This document shows, piece by piece, positions 44,580 through 52,442 of a stretch of 54,870 nt of DNA (its first letter is position 1; each line of letters opens with the position of its first letter). Location of the stretch: contig JAJTBZ010000010.1 in NCBI GenBank assembly GCA_021286645.1, forward strand, positions 1 to 54,870, given 5' to 3'. Both the position numbers and the translations under genes were made by a program. The notes beneath the pieces are model-generated. The model had not been told where the DNA came from. It was given only the letters and a program-made list of their open reading frames with translations, and did no database searches. The stretch is from Ignavibacteria bacterium (GTDB lineage Bacteria > Bacteroidota > Ignavibacteria > Ignavibacteriales > Ignavibacteriaceae).

Positions 44580-45566
44580 TTACCCTAACTTCATTTTCTC
44601 ACGAACCTGGCCCATTGTTTCAACGGCAAGCCTGCGAGCTTTTGTTTCACCATCATGTAAAATTTCTTTTACCAGCGGCATGTTATTTTCCAGCTCCCTG
44701 CGTTTCTCCAGGATTGGAGCAAGAACAGTTGAAATGTTTGCCGCACAACGCATTTTACAGTCCACACAACCTAGAGAACCGGCACGGCAGTCTGCTTCAA
44801 TCTGCTTCACTTCTTCCTGATCGGGAGTAAATTTCTTATGATATCCGTACACGAGGCAAATATCGGGGTGCCCCGGGGAGTTTTTGTAAATCTTTTCCGG
44901 ATCGGTAACTGCCTTCTTTAAGCGCTTTTTTACCATTTCCGGATCATCGGAGAGTAAAATTGTGTTATCGAGCGACTTACTCATTTTAGCTTTCCCATCC
45001 AGACCAGCCAGGCGCGAAAACTTAGTTAACAACGGTTCCGGTTCCGGGAACACTTCGCCGTATTGTGTATTAAACCGACGTGCTATTTCACGGGTAATTT
45101 CGACATGGGGTACCTGATCTTCACCAACCGGAACAAATGATCCTTTGTAAAGTAAAATATCTGCCGCCTGAAGAACCGGATATCCTAAGTGACCAAAAAT
45201 TACTGTTTCAATATCCAGATCGCGAACCTGATCCTTCAATGAAGGATTCCGTTCAAGCCGGCTTACCGTAATCAGCATAGAAAAAATCAGTTGTAATTCG
45301 CAATGTTCTTTAATCTGAGATTGCCGAAAAATAGGGCTTCTTTCCGGATCAATACCGCAAGCCACCCAATCAATCACCATATCAAGAGAATCCTGATAAA
45401 TGTTCTCTGTGTTCAAATTAGTAGTGAGCACGTGATAATCGGCGATCAAATGATAGTTCTGGTATTTTTCCTGTAATCCGATCCAATTTTCCAGAGCACC
45501 GACATAATGGCCTATATGAAGTTTGCCCGTTGGGCGCATTCCGCTTAAAACATGTTTTTTCGTCAT
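44580..45566 (-). CDS. trpS: Tryptophanyl-tRNA synthetase
   Basis: A 328-residue class I aminoacyl-tRNA synthetase for tryptophan. The HIGH motif is in KLHIGHYVGALENW, the tryptophan-site region is YPVLQAADILLYKG and VPVGEDQVPHVEITRE, and KMSKSLDN is the KMSKS loop. Several cysteines occur near residues 270-285 (CRAGSLGCVDCKMRC), typical of the Thermotoga-like branch that can hold an iron-sulfur cluster. Confidence 0.96.
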   Translation of the reverse strand: MTKKHVLSGMRPTGKLHIGHYVGALENWIGLQEKYQNYHLIADYHVLTTNLNTENIYQDSLDMVIDWVACGIDPERSPIFRQSQIKEHCELQLIFSMLITVSRLERNPSLKDQVRDLDIETVIFGHLGYPVLQAADILLYKGSFVPVGEDQVPHVEITREIARRFNTQYGEVFPEPEPLLTKFSRLAGLDGKAKMSKSLDNTILLSDDPEMVKKRLKKAVTDPEKIYKNSPGHPDICLVYGYHKKFTPDQEEVKQIEADCRAGSLGCVDCKMRCAANISTVLAPILEKRRELENNMPLVKEILHDGETKARRLAVETMGQVREKMKLG

Positions 45567-45583
45567 CGTATATAATTATTTAT

Positions 45584-46030
45584 TTAATGATGAAATAAAT
45601 AGGGTTTCCAGTTTTCATCCATCTTCCCTACAGAATTTTTAATAAACAAGATAAAATTGGGTTCATAAGGACTTACGTGTAACTCCAGCCCGGCATCTGC
45701 CAAGGCTCTATTACCTTTTGTATTATTACACTTAGTGCACGCGCATACCATATTTTCCCAGGTATCTTTACCACCCATGCTCTTGGGAACTATGTGATCA
45801 ACAGTCAGGGGCAAGTCACTTCTGCCACAATAGGCGCATTTAAACCCATCCCTCCGAAAGATATTCTTTCGGGTCAGAATTACCCGTTTATAGGGCACGG
45901 CTATGTGTCGTTTTAATCTTATAACACTTGGCCATGGGAAATTCTGCCTGAAGGATTTTAACACCTTACGATTATCGGAGGCAATTACCTCAGCTTTACT
46001 GAGAAGCAATAAAATTAAAGCCTTACGCAC
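45584..46030 (-). CDS. HNH endonuclease-domain protein
   Basis: An HNH nuclease-fold protein. The zinc and active-site region reads FKCAYCGRSDLPLTVDHIVPKSMGGKD, then CTKCNNTKGNR. The first standard start is a GTG at 46030, giving 148 residues. The same frame is open upstream to 46147 and encodes NARVLVLNQSYEALSICTV directly before the GTG, which is the conserved N-terminus of this family. The real start therefore lies upstream, perhaps at an ATT near 46105, or a frameshift has cut off the ATG. Biological role unknown. It is 17 bases before trpS. Confidence 0.82.
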   Translation of the reverse strand: MRKALILLLLSKAEVIASDNRKVLKSFRQNFPWPSVIRLKRHIAVPYKRVILTRKNIFRRDGFKCAYCGRSDLPLTVDHIVPKSMGGKDTWENMVCACTKCNNTKGNRALADAGLELHVSPYEPNFILFIKNSVGKMDENWKPYLFHH

Positions 46031-46510
46031 CGTACAGATAGATAAAGCCTCGTAGCTCTGATTTAAAACCAGAACACGGGCGTTGAGCCTGCCATTATAA
46101 TGAATACCTGATTCGAACGCTTTTTCCTCTTTCGGATAATTTTGATTTTACGTGGACGCGAGATAATTCCCGATTCAAACGAAAAACTCCCTGTCATATA
46201 TAAGTGATTATAAAATTATTACTTATCGACAGTATGTACCATAAGAAAAAGAGCAAATGATAAAGAACAACATTATTTTCCAACCTGTAATATACGGGAA
46301 TCTGCTCTATTTTTTGAATGATATTAAGCCTCTCTCCCCCCGAAACGGGAATTTATCCAGTACTTATCCATTTTTATTCATACTAATGCAGTATTGGCTA
46401 TTTTATTACTAATAATAAATCGTTTTAGTAACTGCTTCGACATCACCCAAAAGAACTGAAAGCTCTATTTTAATGAGAGCTTATGAATAAAAATTAATTT
46501 TTCTTGTATT

Positions 46511-46551
46511 TTTTTGAAAAATGTAAAAATTATTCTATGATTTTTCAAAAA
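46511..46551. repeat. 12-bp inverted repeat upstream of pfp
   Basis: TTTTTGAAAAAT (46511-46522) and ATTTTTCAAAAA (46540-46551) are perfect inverted copies with a 17-base spacer. They lie just before a promoter-like TATCTTTG, in a position suited to an activator or repressor site or a bent A-tract. Confidence 0.5.
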
Positions 46552-46559
46552 CTCGTTAG

Positions 46560-46567
46560 TATCTTTG
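46560..46567 (+). promoter_or_regulatory. Candidate -7 promoter element of pfp
   Basis: TATCTTTG fits TAnnTTTG exactly. The expected transcription start about 6-8 bases downstream would fall at the first base of the hairpin 46573-46608. No TTG is seen at the usual upstream spacing. Confidence 0.35.
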
Positions 46568-46572
46568 TATAA

Positions 46573-46608
46573 GTACACGATATATTTACTAAACCACAAA
46601 TCGTGTAC
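46573..46608 (+). promoter_or_regulatory. Hairpin in the pfp leader
   Basis: GTACACGAT (46573-46581) and ATCGTGTAC (46600-46608) form a perfect 9-bp stem with an 18-base loop, 34 bases before the start codon. It could be an operator dyad or a 5'-terminal mRNA stem-loop. Confidence 0.5.
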
Positions 46609-46642
46609 GGGTCCTAATAACAAAATTTTCATGGAGAAATAA

Positions 46643-47995
46643 ATGATTGCCCCTAAAAAATTAGCAATTTTAGTTGGTGGAGGCCCTGCTCCTGGAATTA
46701 ATAGCGTTATCGGCGCCGCAACTATTCGTGCCGCCGTTGAAGGAATAGAAATCCTCGGTATTCGTGACGGTTTTCAATGGATTATGGATGGCGATATTTC
46801 GCACGTAAAAGATCTTACCATACAAAACGTCAGCCGTATCCACTTCCGTGGAGGTTCATATATCGGTATTTCAAGAAGCAACCCGACCAAAAATCCCAAA
46901 CACCTGGAGAACACTGTCACCTCGCTGCTCCGTCTGAATGTAGATAAGCTTATTACTATCGGAGGTGACGATACAGCATATAGCGCGATGAAAGTGGAAG
47001 AAATGGCAAATGGCCGCATCCATGTTGTCCATGTACCAAAAACAATTGATAATGACTTAGATTTACCTCACGGTATCTCAACTTTTGGTTTCCAAACTGC
47101 GCGGCATCTGGGAGTTGAAATTGTAAAAAGTTTGATGGTAGATGCCCAAACAACCTCCCGGTGGTACTTTGTAATAACAATGGGCCGCAAGGCTGGTCAC
47201 CTCGCTCTTGGTATAGGAAAAGCAACGGGAGCTACCATGACGGTTATACCTGAAGAATTTCCTGCCGGACAAATTAAACTTAACCATATAGTTGATATTA
47301 TTGTTGGTGCAATCATTAAGCGTTTAAGTTACGGCAAGTCCGATGGTGTAGCTATTCTTGCAGAAGGACTCGTTGAGCATCTCGATCCGAATGATCTGCT
47401 GGAACTCGACACAGTCGAACGTGACGCACACGATAATATCCGAATTGCAGAGATTAATTTTGGCGAAATTCTGAAATCGAAAGTTCAGCAGCGCTTACGT
47501 GAGTTTAACCTTAAAATTACGGTTGTTGCCAAGAATATCGGTTACGAGTTACGTTGCGCTGACCCCATTCCTTTTGACATGGAATACACACGCGATTTAG
47601 GATTCTCGGCTGCCCAATTCATTCTGAATGGTGGTAATGCCGCAATGGTATCTATCCAAAATGGACATTTCGTTCCCCTGTTCTTTAAGGACATCCTTGA
47701 TCCGAAAACACGGAAAACGAAAGTACGCGTTGTAGATCCCACTTCAGAATCGTTTTACATTGCCCGCAGATATATGCTGCGTTTGAATGAAGCCGATTTT
47801 GAAGATGCTCACGAACTGGCGAAGTTTGCTGCCACGTGCGGACTTTCACTTGATGATTTCCGTCAGAAGTTCTATTATCTAATTGAAAACGATATGCTAT
47901 ATAAAAGCATGAAAAACGGTCAGATCAAAATGCGGGGCTCGGAAAGCAATATTGCTCATCAGGCGAATCCTGAAAAAGAGGATGAAGATGCCTAA
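46643..47995 (+). CDS. pfp: Phosphofructokinase, PPi-dependent type by signature
   Basis: A 450-residue phosphofructokinase that makes fructose 1,6-bisphosphate. The phosphoryl-donor loop reads ITIGGDDTAYSA with D110, and the next motif is VPKTIDNDL with K133. Asp and Lys at these two positions mark enzymes using pyrophosphate, whereas ATP enzymes have Gly at both. MGRKAGHLALGIG and the fructose-6-phosphate motif VIPEEFP follow. The chain is about 100 residues longer than the bacterial ATP enzyme. A GGAGAAA site precedes the ATG. It is monocistronic, with a terminator just before carA. PPi use makes the step reversible, but this is deduced from residues only. Confidence 0.9.
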   Translation: MIAPKKLAILVGGGPAPGINSVIGAATIRAAVEGIEILGIRDGFQWIMDGDISHVKDLTIQNVSRIHFRGGSYIGISRSNPTKNPKHLENTVTSLLRLNVDKLITIGGDDTAYSAMKVEEMANGRIHVVHVPKTIDNDLDLPHGISTFGFQTARHLGVEIVKSLMVDAQTTSRWYFVITMGRKAGHLALGIGKATGATMTVIPEEFPAGQIKLNHIVDIIVGAIIKRLSYGKSDGVAILAEGLVEHLDPNDLLELDTVERDAHDNIRIAEINFGEILKSKVQQRLREFNLKITVVAKNIGYELRCADPIPFDMEYTRDLGFSAAQFILNGGNAAMVSIQNGHFVPLFFKDILDPKTRKTKVRVVDPTSESFYIARRYMLRLNEADFEDAHELAKFAATCGLSLDDFRQKFYYLIENDMLYKSMKNGQIKMRGSESNIAHQANPEKEDEDA

Positions 47996-48066
47996 GTTTT
48001 CCCCGGGAACTAAATTTGACATTGCCGTGTTCCCTGTATCGTGGGATTATTCCCCTTATTAACACG

Positions 48067-48096
48067 AATGCCGCCTTTTAGGCGGCATTTTTTTTT
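48067..48096 (+). terminator. Terminator between pfp and carA
   Basis: AATGCCGCC and GGCGGCATT form a stem followed by nine T on the plus strand. It lies 71 bases after the pfp stop and only 26 bases before the carA start. Confidence 0.9.
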
Positions 48097-48122
48097 GTAT
48101 AACTACAACATAGATTGGTACG

Positions 48123-49193
48123 ATGAAACGTTCAGAACAAGGTTCATTGCTCCTGGCTGATGGCTCGGTATATTCCGGATACTCATTCGGATATCCTGCC
48201 GATTCTGTTGGCGAGGTTGTTTTCAACACCGGGATGACCGGCTACCCGGAAACATTGACCGATCCGTCATATAACGGACAAATTTTAATACTCACATATC
48301 CCCTAATAGGTAATTATGGAATTCCACCGCGAGAATTCGAACACGGGTTATTGCGTTATTTCGAATCAACAAGAATTCATGTTCGTGGTCTCATTATTGC
48401 AGATTATTCTGAAAATTATTCGCATTGGAATGGCATTATAGCACTACATGAATGGCTACAAGCTGAAAAAATTCCGGCTCTTTATGGTATTGATACCCGG
48501 CAACTAACACGAAAATTACGTGAATTTGGAACTATGGGAGGTAAAATCCTAACCGGTCCGTGTAACACAAAAGAGTTTTCAATACCTGATGTACATTTTG
48601 TAAAAGAAGTTACTACTCCCAAACCAATCGTACATGAGGTCTCTGATAAACGAATAATACTCGTGGATTGCGGTGTTAAAAATAACATTATACAAGCATT
48701 TCTGCGCAGAGGCATTAGTGTTATGCAAGTTCCTTACGATTACGATTTCTTATCGATGGAAGCGAGCGGCGTGGTATTTTCTAATGGCCCCGGCGACCCT
48801 AAGAGCTGTCCTGAAACTATTGTAAACATGCAAAAAGCCATGGAGAAAGGTTTACCAATTCTTGGTATTTGCCTTGGCAGTCAAATAATGGGTTTAGCTG
48901 CAGGAGCGGACACGTACAAGTTAAAATACGGCCATCGAGGCCATAACCAGCCGGTAAATGAATCGGGTTCGAAACGTTGCTATATCACTTCGCAAAATCA
49001 TGGCTATGCAATAGATTCCACCTCACTACCAATTGACTGGCGGGAGTGGTTCATTAATGATAACGATGGCACTAACGAAGGAATTATGCATCTGCATAAA
49101 CCTTATTTTGGTGCCCAATTTCACCCGGAGGCATCACCGGGACCAGATGATACGGAATTCATATTTGATATGTTTGTGAGGGCAATACTATGA
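48123..49193 (+). CDS. carA: Carbamoyl-phosphate synthase small subunit
   Basis: A 356-residue glutamine amidotransferase subunit that supplies ammonia to CarB for pyrimidine and arginine synthesis. The N-terminal CarA domain starts LLLADGSVYSGYSFG and includes SYNGQILILTYPLIGNYG. The class I amidotransferase domain has SNGPGDPKS, the nucleophile Cys in GICLGSQIMGL (Ser replaces the usual His after LG), GHRGHNQPV and the HxE pair in AQFHPEASPGP. It overlaps carB by four bases (ATGA). Confidence 0.96.
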   Translation: MKRSEQGSLLLADGSVYSGYSFGYPADSVGEVVFNTGMTGYPETLTDPSYNGQILILTYPLIGNYGIPPREFEHGLLRYFESTRIHVRGLIIADYSENYSHWNGIIALHEWLQAEKIPALYGIDTRQLTRKLREFGTMGGKILTGPCNTKEFSIPDVHFVKEVTTPKPIVHEVSDKRIILVDCGVKNNIIQAFLRRGISVMQVPYDYDFLSMEASGVVFSNGPGDPKSCPETIVNMQKAMEKGLPILGICLGSQIMGLAAGADTYKLKYGHRGHNQPVNESGSKRCYITSQNHGYAIDSTSLPIDWREWFINDNDGTNEGIMHLHKPYFGAQFHPEASPGPDDTEFIFDMFVRAIL

Positions 49194-52100
49194 TTAAACG
49201 TGGAAAACCAGGTAAAGTGTTAATCTTAGGATCCGGCGCATTACAAATTGGCCAGGCAGGCGAATTTGATTACTCGGGCAGTCAGGCAATAAAGGCGTTA
49301 AAGGAAGACAATATTGAAACTGTTTTGATGAATCCGAATATCGCAACAATTCAAACTTCCGAACAACTCGCGGATCATGTATATTTTCTGCCTATTAAAT
49401 ATGAGTTCATCGAGCAGGTAATTGTAAAAGAAAAACCGGATGCCATTCTACTGGGTTTTGGTGGTCAAACTGCCCTTAATGCCGGTGTTGAACTTTATGA
49501 AAAAGAATTACTTCAGAAATACAATATCAAAGTACTGGGCACTCAGGTACCGGTAATTATGGATACCGAAGATCGTAATTTATTCAGTATTCGTGTTGCA
49601 GAAGCCGGATTAAAAGTTGCACGGAGTAAAACTGTAACCACTCTGGAGGAGGCAAAGCAAACTGCAGCCGAAATTGGCTATCCGGTAATGGTTAGAATTG
49701 CATACGCGCTTGGCGGTTTAGGCTCTGGAATAGTGGCAGATGAAATGGCACTCGAAGAAAAAGCAAGCCGAGCTTTCGCATTTACAAATCAGATTCTGAT
49801 CGAAGAATCGCTGTACGGCTGGAAGGAACTTGAGTATGAAATTGTACGCGATCAGTTCGATAACTGTATTACCATTTGTTCGATGGAAAATGTTGACCCG
49901 ATGGGTATCCATACCGGTGATAGTGTTGTAGTTGCTCCGGTACAAACATTACCGGCTGATGAAAATTTCAATCTCCGATCCATCGGTATTAAACTCATCA
50001 GGCATTTGGGCATTGTCGGGGAATGTAATATTCAATTTGCTTTGAATCCCCACACATTTGACTACCGTATTATTGAAGTAAATGCTCGGTTATCACGCAG
50101 TTCTGCGCTTGCATCAAAAGCTACAGGATATCCTTTGGCATTTGTCGCCACCAAGTTAACTCTTGGCTATAACCTGAATGAAATAGAAAATTCAATAACC
50201 CAGGCAACATCCGCATGTTTTGAACCGGCACTTGATTACGTTGTGGTAAAATTTCCCCGATGGGATTTACAGAAATTTCCGCAGGTAAATACTGAACTTG
50301 GCTCAGAGATGAAGTCTGTTGGTGAGGTAATGGCAATTGGCAGATGCTTCGAAGAAGCCTTACAGAAAGCCATTCGTATGCTTGATATTGGTCTGGCCGG
50401 ATTTACCGGTAATACCTTGGCAATAGCAGATTTGAAACAAGAGCTAAAGACACCGACTGATAAACGCTTGTTCAAAATTGCCGTGGGCTTTATGCAGGGT
50501 CTTTCAGTTGATGAAGTACATGATTTAACTAAAATTGATCGATTCTTTCTGCACAAGATGAAGTACATTGTTGAATTGCACACAGAACTAAGCGGTTACT
50601 CAATTGAAACTATACCGCCAGAATTACTCATCGAATTAAAGCAACGTGGATTTGCAGATAAACAAATAGCCGCGGCTTTAAATACAACTGAGTTGGTAGT
50701 ACGCAGCAAGCGAAAAGCCTGGGGAATTATTCCGCGTATAAAGCAAATTGATACGCTCGCGGCTGAGTATCCCGCCCGTACTAATTATTTATATATGACG
50801 TACAATGGCTCCGAAGATGATATACAACCAGGCGAAGAGGGGCAAATTGCCGTTCTCGGAAGCGGTGCCTACAGAATAGGTTCATCTGTGGAATTTGACT
50901 GGTGCTGCGTTAATACCGTACTAACACTTAATAAATCCGGTTATAAAACAATAATGATCAATTACAACCCGGAAACCGTTAGTACAGATCACGATATTTG
51001 TGATAAGCTCTATTTTGAAGAAATGACACTGGAGCGAATTCTTGATATTTATGAAAAAGAACTGCCAAAAGGGTTTGTAATATCTATGGGTGGTCAAATA
51101 CCCAATAACCTGGCCTTACAGCTTTTTAATCATAAAATCCCTATTCTTGGGACTTCACCACAAATGATAGATAAGGCGGAGGACCGGCATAAGTTTTCTT
51201 CAATTCTGGACACAATGGAAATTGATCAGCCTGAGTGGAAAGAGCTGACCACTTTGGCCGATGCTAAAGAGTTCGCACAGAATGTAGGTTACCCCGTTCT
51301 CATTCGTCCCTCGTATGTCCTTTCCGGCGCAGCAATGAGCATAGTATTAACCGATGAAGAGCTTGAAGAATATCTTAAAAGAGCCTCTGATATTAGTCAG
51401 GAACATCCTGTAGTAATTTCGAAGTTTATAACCGACGCGAGAGAAATTGAGGTTGATGCAGTTGCAAACAATGGTGAGTTGTTCTGTTATGCCATAAGCG
51501 AACATGTCGAAAACGCCGGAGTCCATTCTGGTGATGCTACTCTGGTTTTACCTCCACAAAGAACATATCTTGAAACAATGCGGCGTGTAAAGAATATAAC
51601 GCGCCTGATTGCAGAGGCATTAGAGATTACCGGGCCTTTCAATATACAATTCCTTGCCAAGGATAATGCAGTGCGAGTAATTGAATGTAATCTACGAGCC
51701 AGCAGAAGTTTTCCTTTTGTATCGAAAGTACTAAAGATAAATTTTGTTGAAATTGCAACCAGATTAATGCTTGGAGAGAAAATTGCCAAAATAGACAAAT
51801 CTTCTTTCGATTTGGACTATGTTGGTGTAAAAGCATCACAATTTTCATTTACCCGATTAAAAGGCTCTGATCCTGTAATTGGAGTAGAAATGTCTTCTAC
51901 AGGTGAAGTTGCCTGTCTTGGAAATGACTTTAATGAAGCATTCCTGAAGAGTATTCTCTCAACCGGGCACAGACTTCCGGTAAAAGGAGTTCTGTTATCT
52001 ACAGGCTCAATACGTCAGAAAACTGATATTATCGACGAAATTCGCAAGTTACATGAAATGGGCCTGGAACTCTATGGCACTTTTCTAACTGCGCAATTCT

Positions 52101-52384
52101 ATGTTAATCTTGGAATACCTGTCACGCCGCTTTTCCGGCCTCATGAGAATCAGGAACCATCAATCCTTTCATACATGAATCAAGGGAAAATAGATCTTGT
52201 TATCAATATCCCCAAAACGAATGAGAAGGTTGAGTTGGATAGTGATTATATAGTTAGACGTAAAGCAGTAGATATGAATATAACCCTGATAACAAATACG
52301 CAATATGCCAAACGATTTATCAAAGCTATGGAAGCATACAAAGGATCTGTTTTGCCAGCGAAGAGTTGGAATGAATATTTATAG
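49190..52384 (+). CDS. carB: Carbamoyl-phosphate synthase large subunit
   Basis: A 1064-residue enzyme with two homologous ATP-grasp halves. The first half starts KVLILGSGALQIGQAGEFDYSGSQA and has NARLSRSSALASKATGYPLA. The second half has IAVLGSGAYRIGSSVEFDWC and NLRASRSFPFVSKVLKINF. A C-terminal MGS-like allosteric domain (about 930-1060: LPVKGVLLSTGSIRQKTDI) is where nucleotide or ornithine effectors bind in relatives. Full length and intact. Translationally coupled to carA. Confidence 0.97.
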   Translation: MIKRGKPGKVLILGSGALQIGQAGEFDYSGSQAIKALKEDNIETVLMNPNIATIQTSEQLADHVYFLPIKYEFIEQVIVKEKPDAILLGFGGQTALNAGVELYEKELLQKYNIKVLGTQVPVIMDTEDRNLFSIRVAEAGLKVARSKTVTTLEEAKQTAAEIGYPVMVRIAYALGGLGSGIVADEMALEEKASRAFAFTNQILIEESLYGWKELEYEIVRDQFDNCITICSMENVDPMGIHTGDSVVVAPVQTLPADENFNLRSIGIKLIRHLGIVGECNIQFALNPHTFDYRIIEVNARLSRSSALASKATGYPLAFVATKLTLGYNLNEIENSITQATSACFEPALDYVVVKFPRWDLQKFPQVNTELGSEMKSVGEVMAIGRCFEEALQKAIRMLDIGLAGFTGNTLAIADLKQELKTPTDKRLFKIAVGFMQGLSVDEVHDLTKIDRFFLHKMKYIVELHTELSGYSIETIPPELLIELKQRGFADKQIAAALNTTELVVRSKRKAWGIIPRIKQIDTLAAEYPARTNYLYMTYNGSEDDIQPGEEGQIAVLGSGAYRIGSSVEFDWCCVNTVLTLNKSGYKTIMINYNPETVSTDHDICDKLYFEEMTLERILDIYEKELPKGFVISMGGQIPNNLALQLFNHKIPILGTSPQMIDKAEDRHKFSSILDTMEIDQPEWKELTTLADAKEFAQNVGYPVLIRPSYVLSGAAMSIVLTDEELEEYLKRASDISQEHPVVISKFITDAREIEVDAVANNGELFCYAISEHVENAGVHSGDATLVLPPQRTYLETMRRVKNITRLIAEALEITGPFNIQFLAKDNAVRVIECNLRASRSFPFVSKVLKINFVEIATRLMLGEKIAKIDKSSFDLDYVGVKASQFSFTRLKGSDPVIGVEMSSTGEVACLGNDFNEAFLKSILSTGHRLPVKGVLLSTGSIRQKTDIIDEIRKLHEMGLELYGTFLTAQFYVNLGIPVTPLFRPHENQEPSILSYMNQGKIDLVINIPKTNEKVELDSDYIVRRKAVDMNITLITNTQYAKRFIKAMEAYKGSVLPAKSWNEYL

Positions 52385-52407
52385 GCTATAATTAACTGAA
52401 ATAGAAC

Positions 52408-52434
52408 AGCCGGGCGGTACAATACCACCCGGCT
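52408..52434. terminator. Bidirectional hairpin between carB and the T9SS protein gene
   Basis: AGCCGGGCGGT and ACCACCCGGCT pair over 11 positions with one mismatch. It lies 23 bases after the carB stop and 8 bases before the stop of the minus-strand gene. No strong T run follows on either strand. Confidence 0.6.
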
Positions 52435-52442
52435 GATAAAAA

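Larger units (their letters stand above)
46031..46642. other. Divergent intergenic region between HNH and phosphofructokinase genes
   Basis: 612 bases. The first ~75 bases encode the likely missing N-terminus of the HNH protein. The rest is AT-rich and holds the phosphofructokinase control region with inverted repeats at 46511-46551 and 46573-46608, plus a 7-bp hairpin at 46460-46482. No RNA gene was recognised. Confidence 0.5.

Noticed and set aside
46063-46197. 44-codon basic open frame on the minus strand starting MTGSFSFESG
   Set aside because: No ribosome-binding site and no recognisable family. It overlaps the likely N-terminal coding part of the HNH gene in another frame.
46255-46320. 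AGAGCA and TGCTCT with following T run as a small RNA terminator
   Set aside because: The six-base arms are about 50 bases apart with no stable inner structure, so a chance match is likely.
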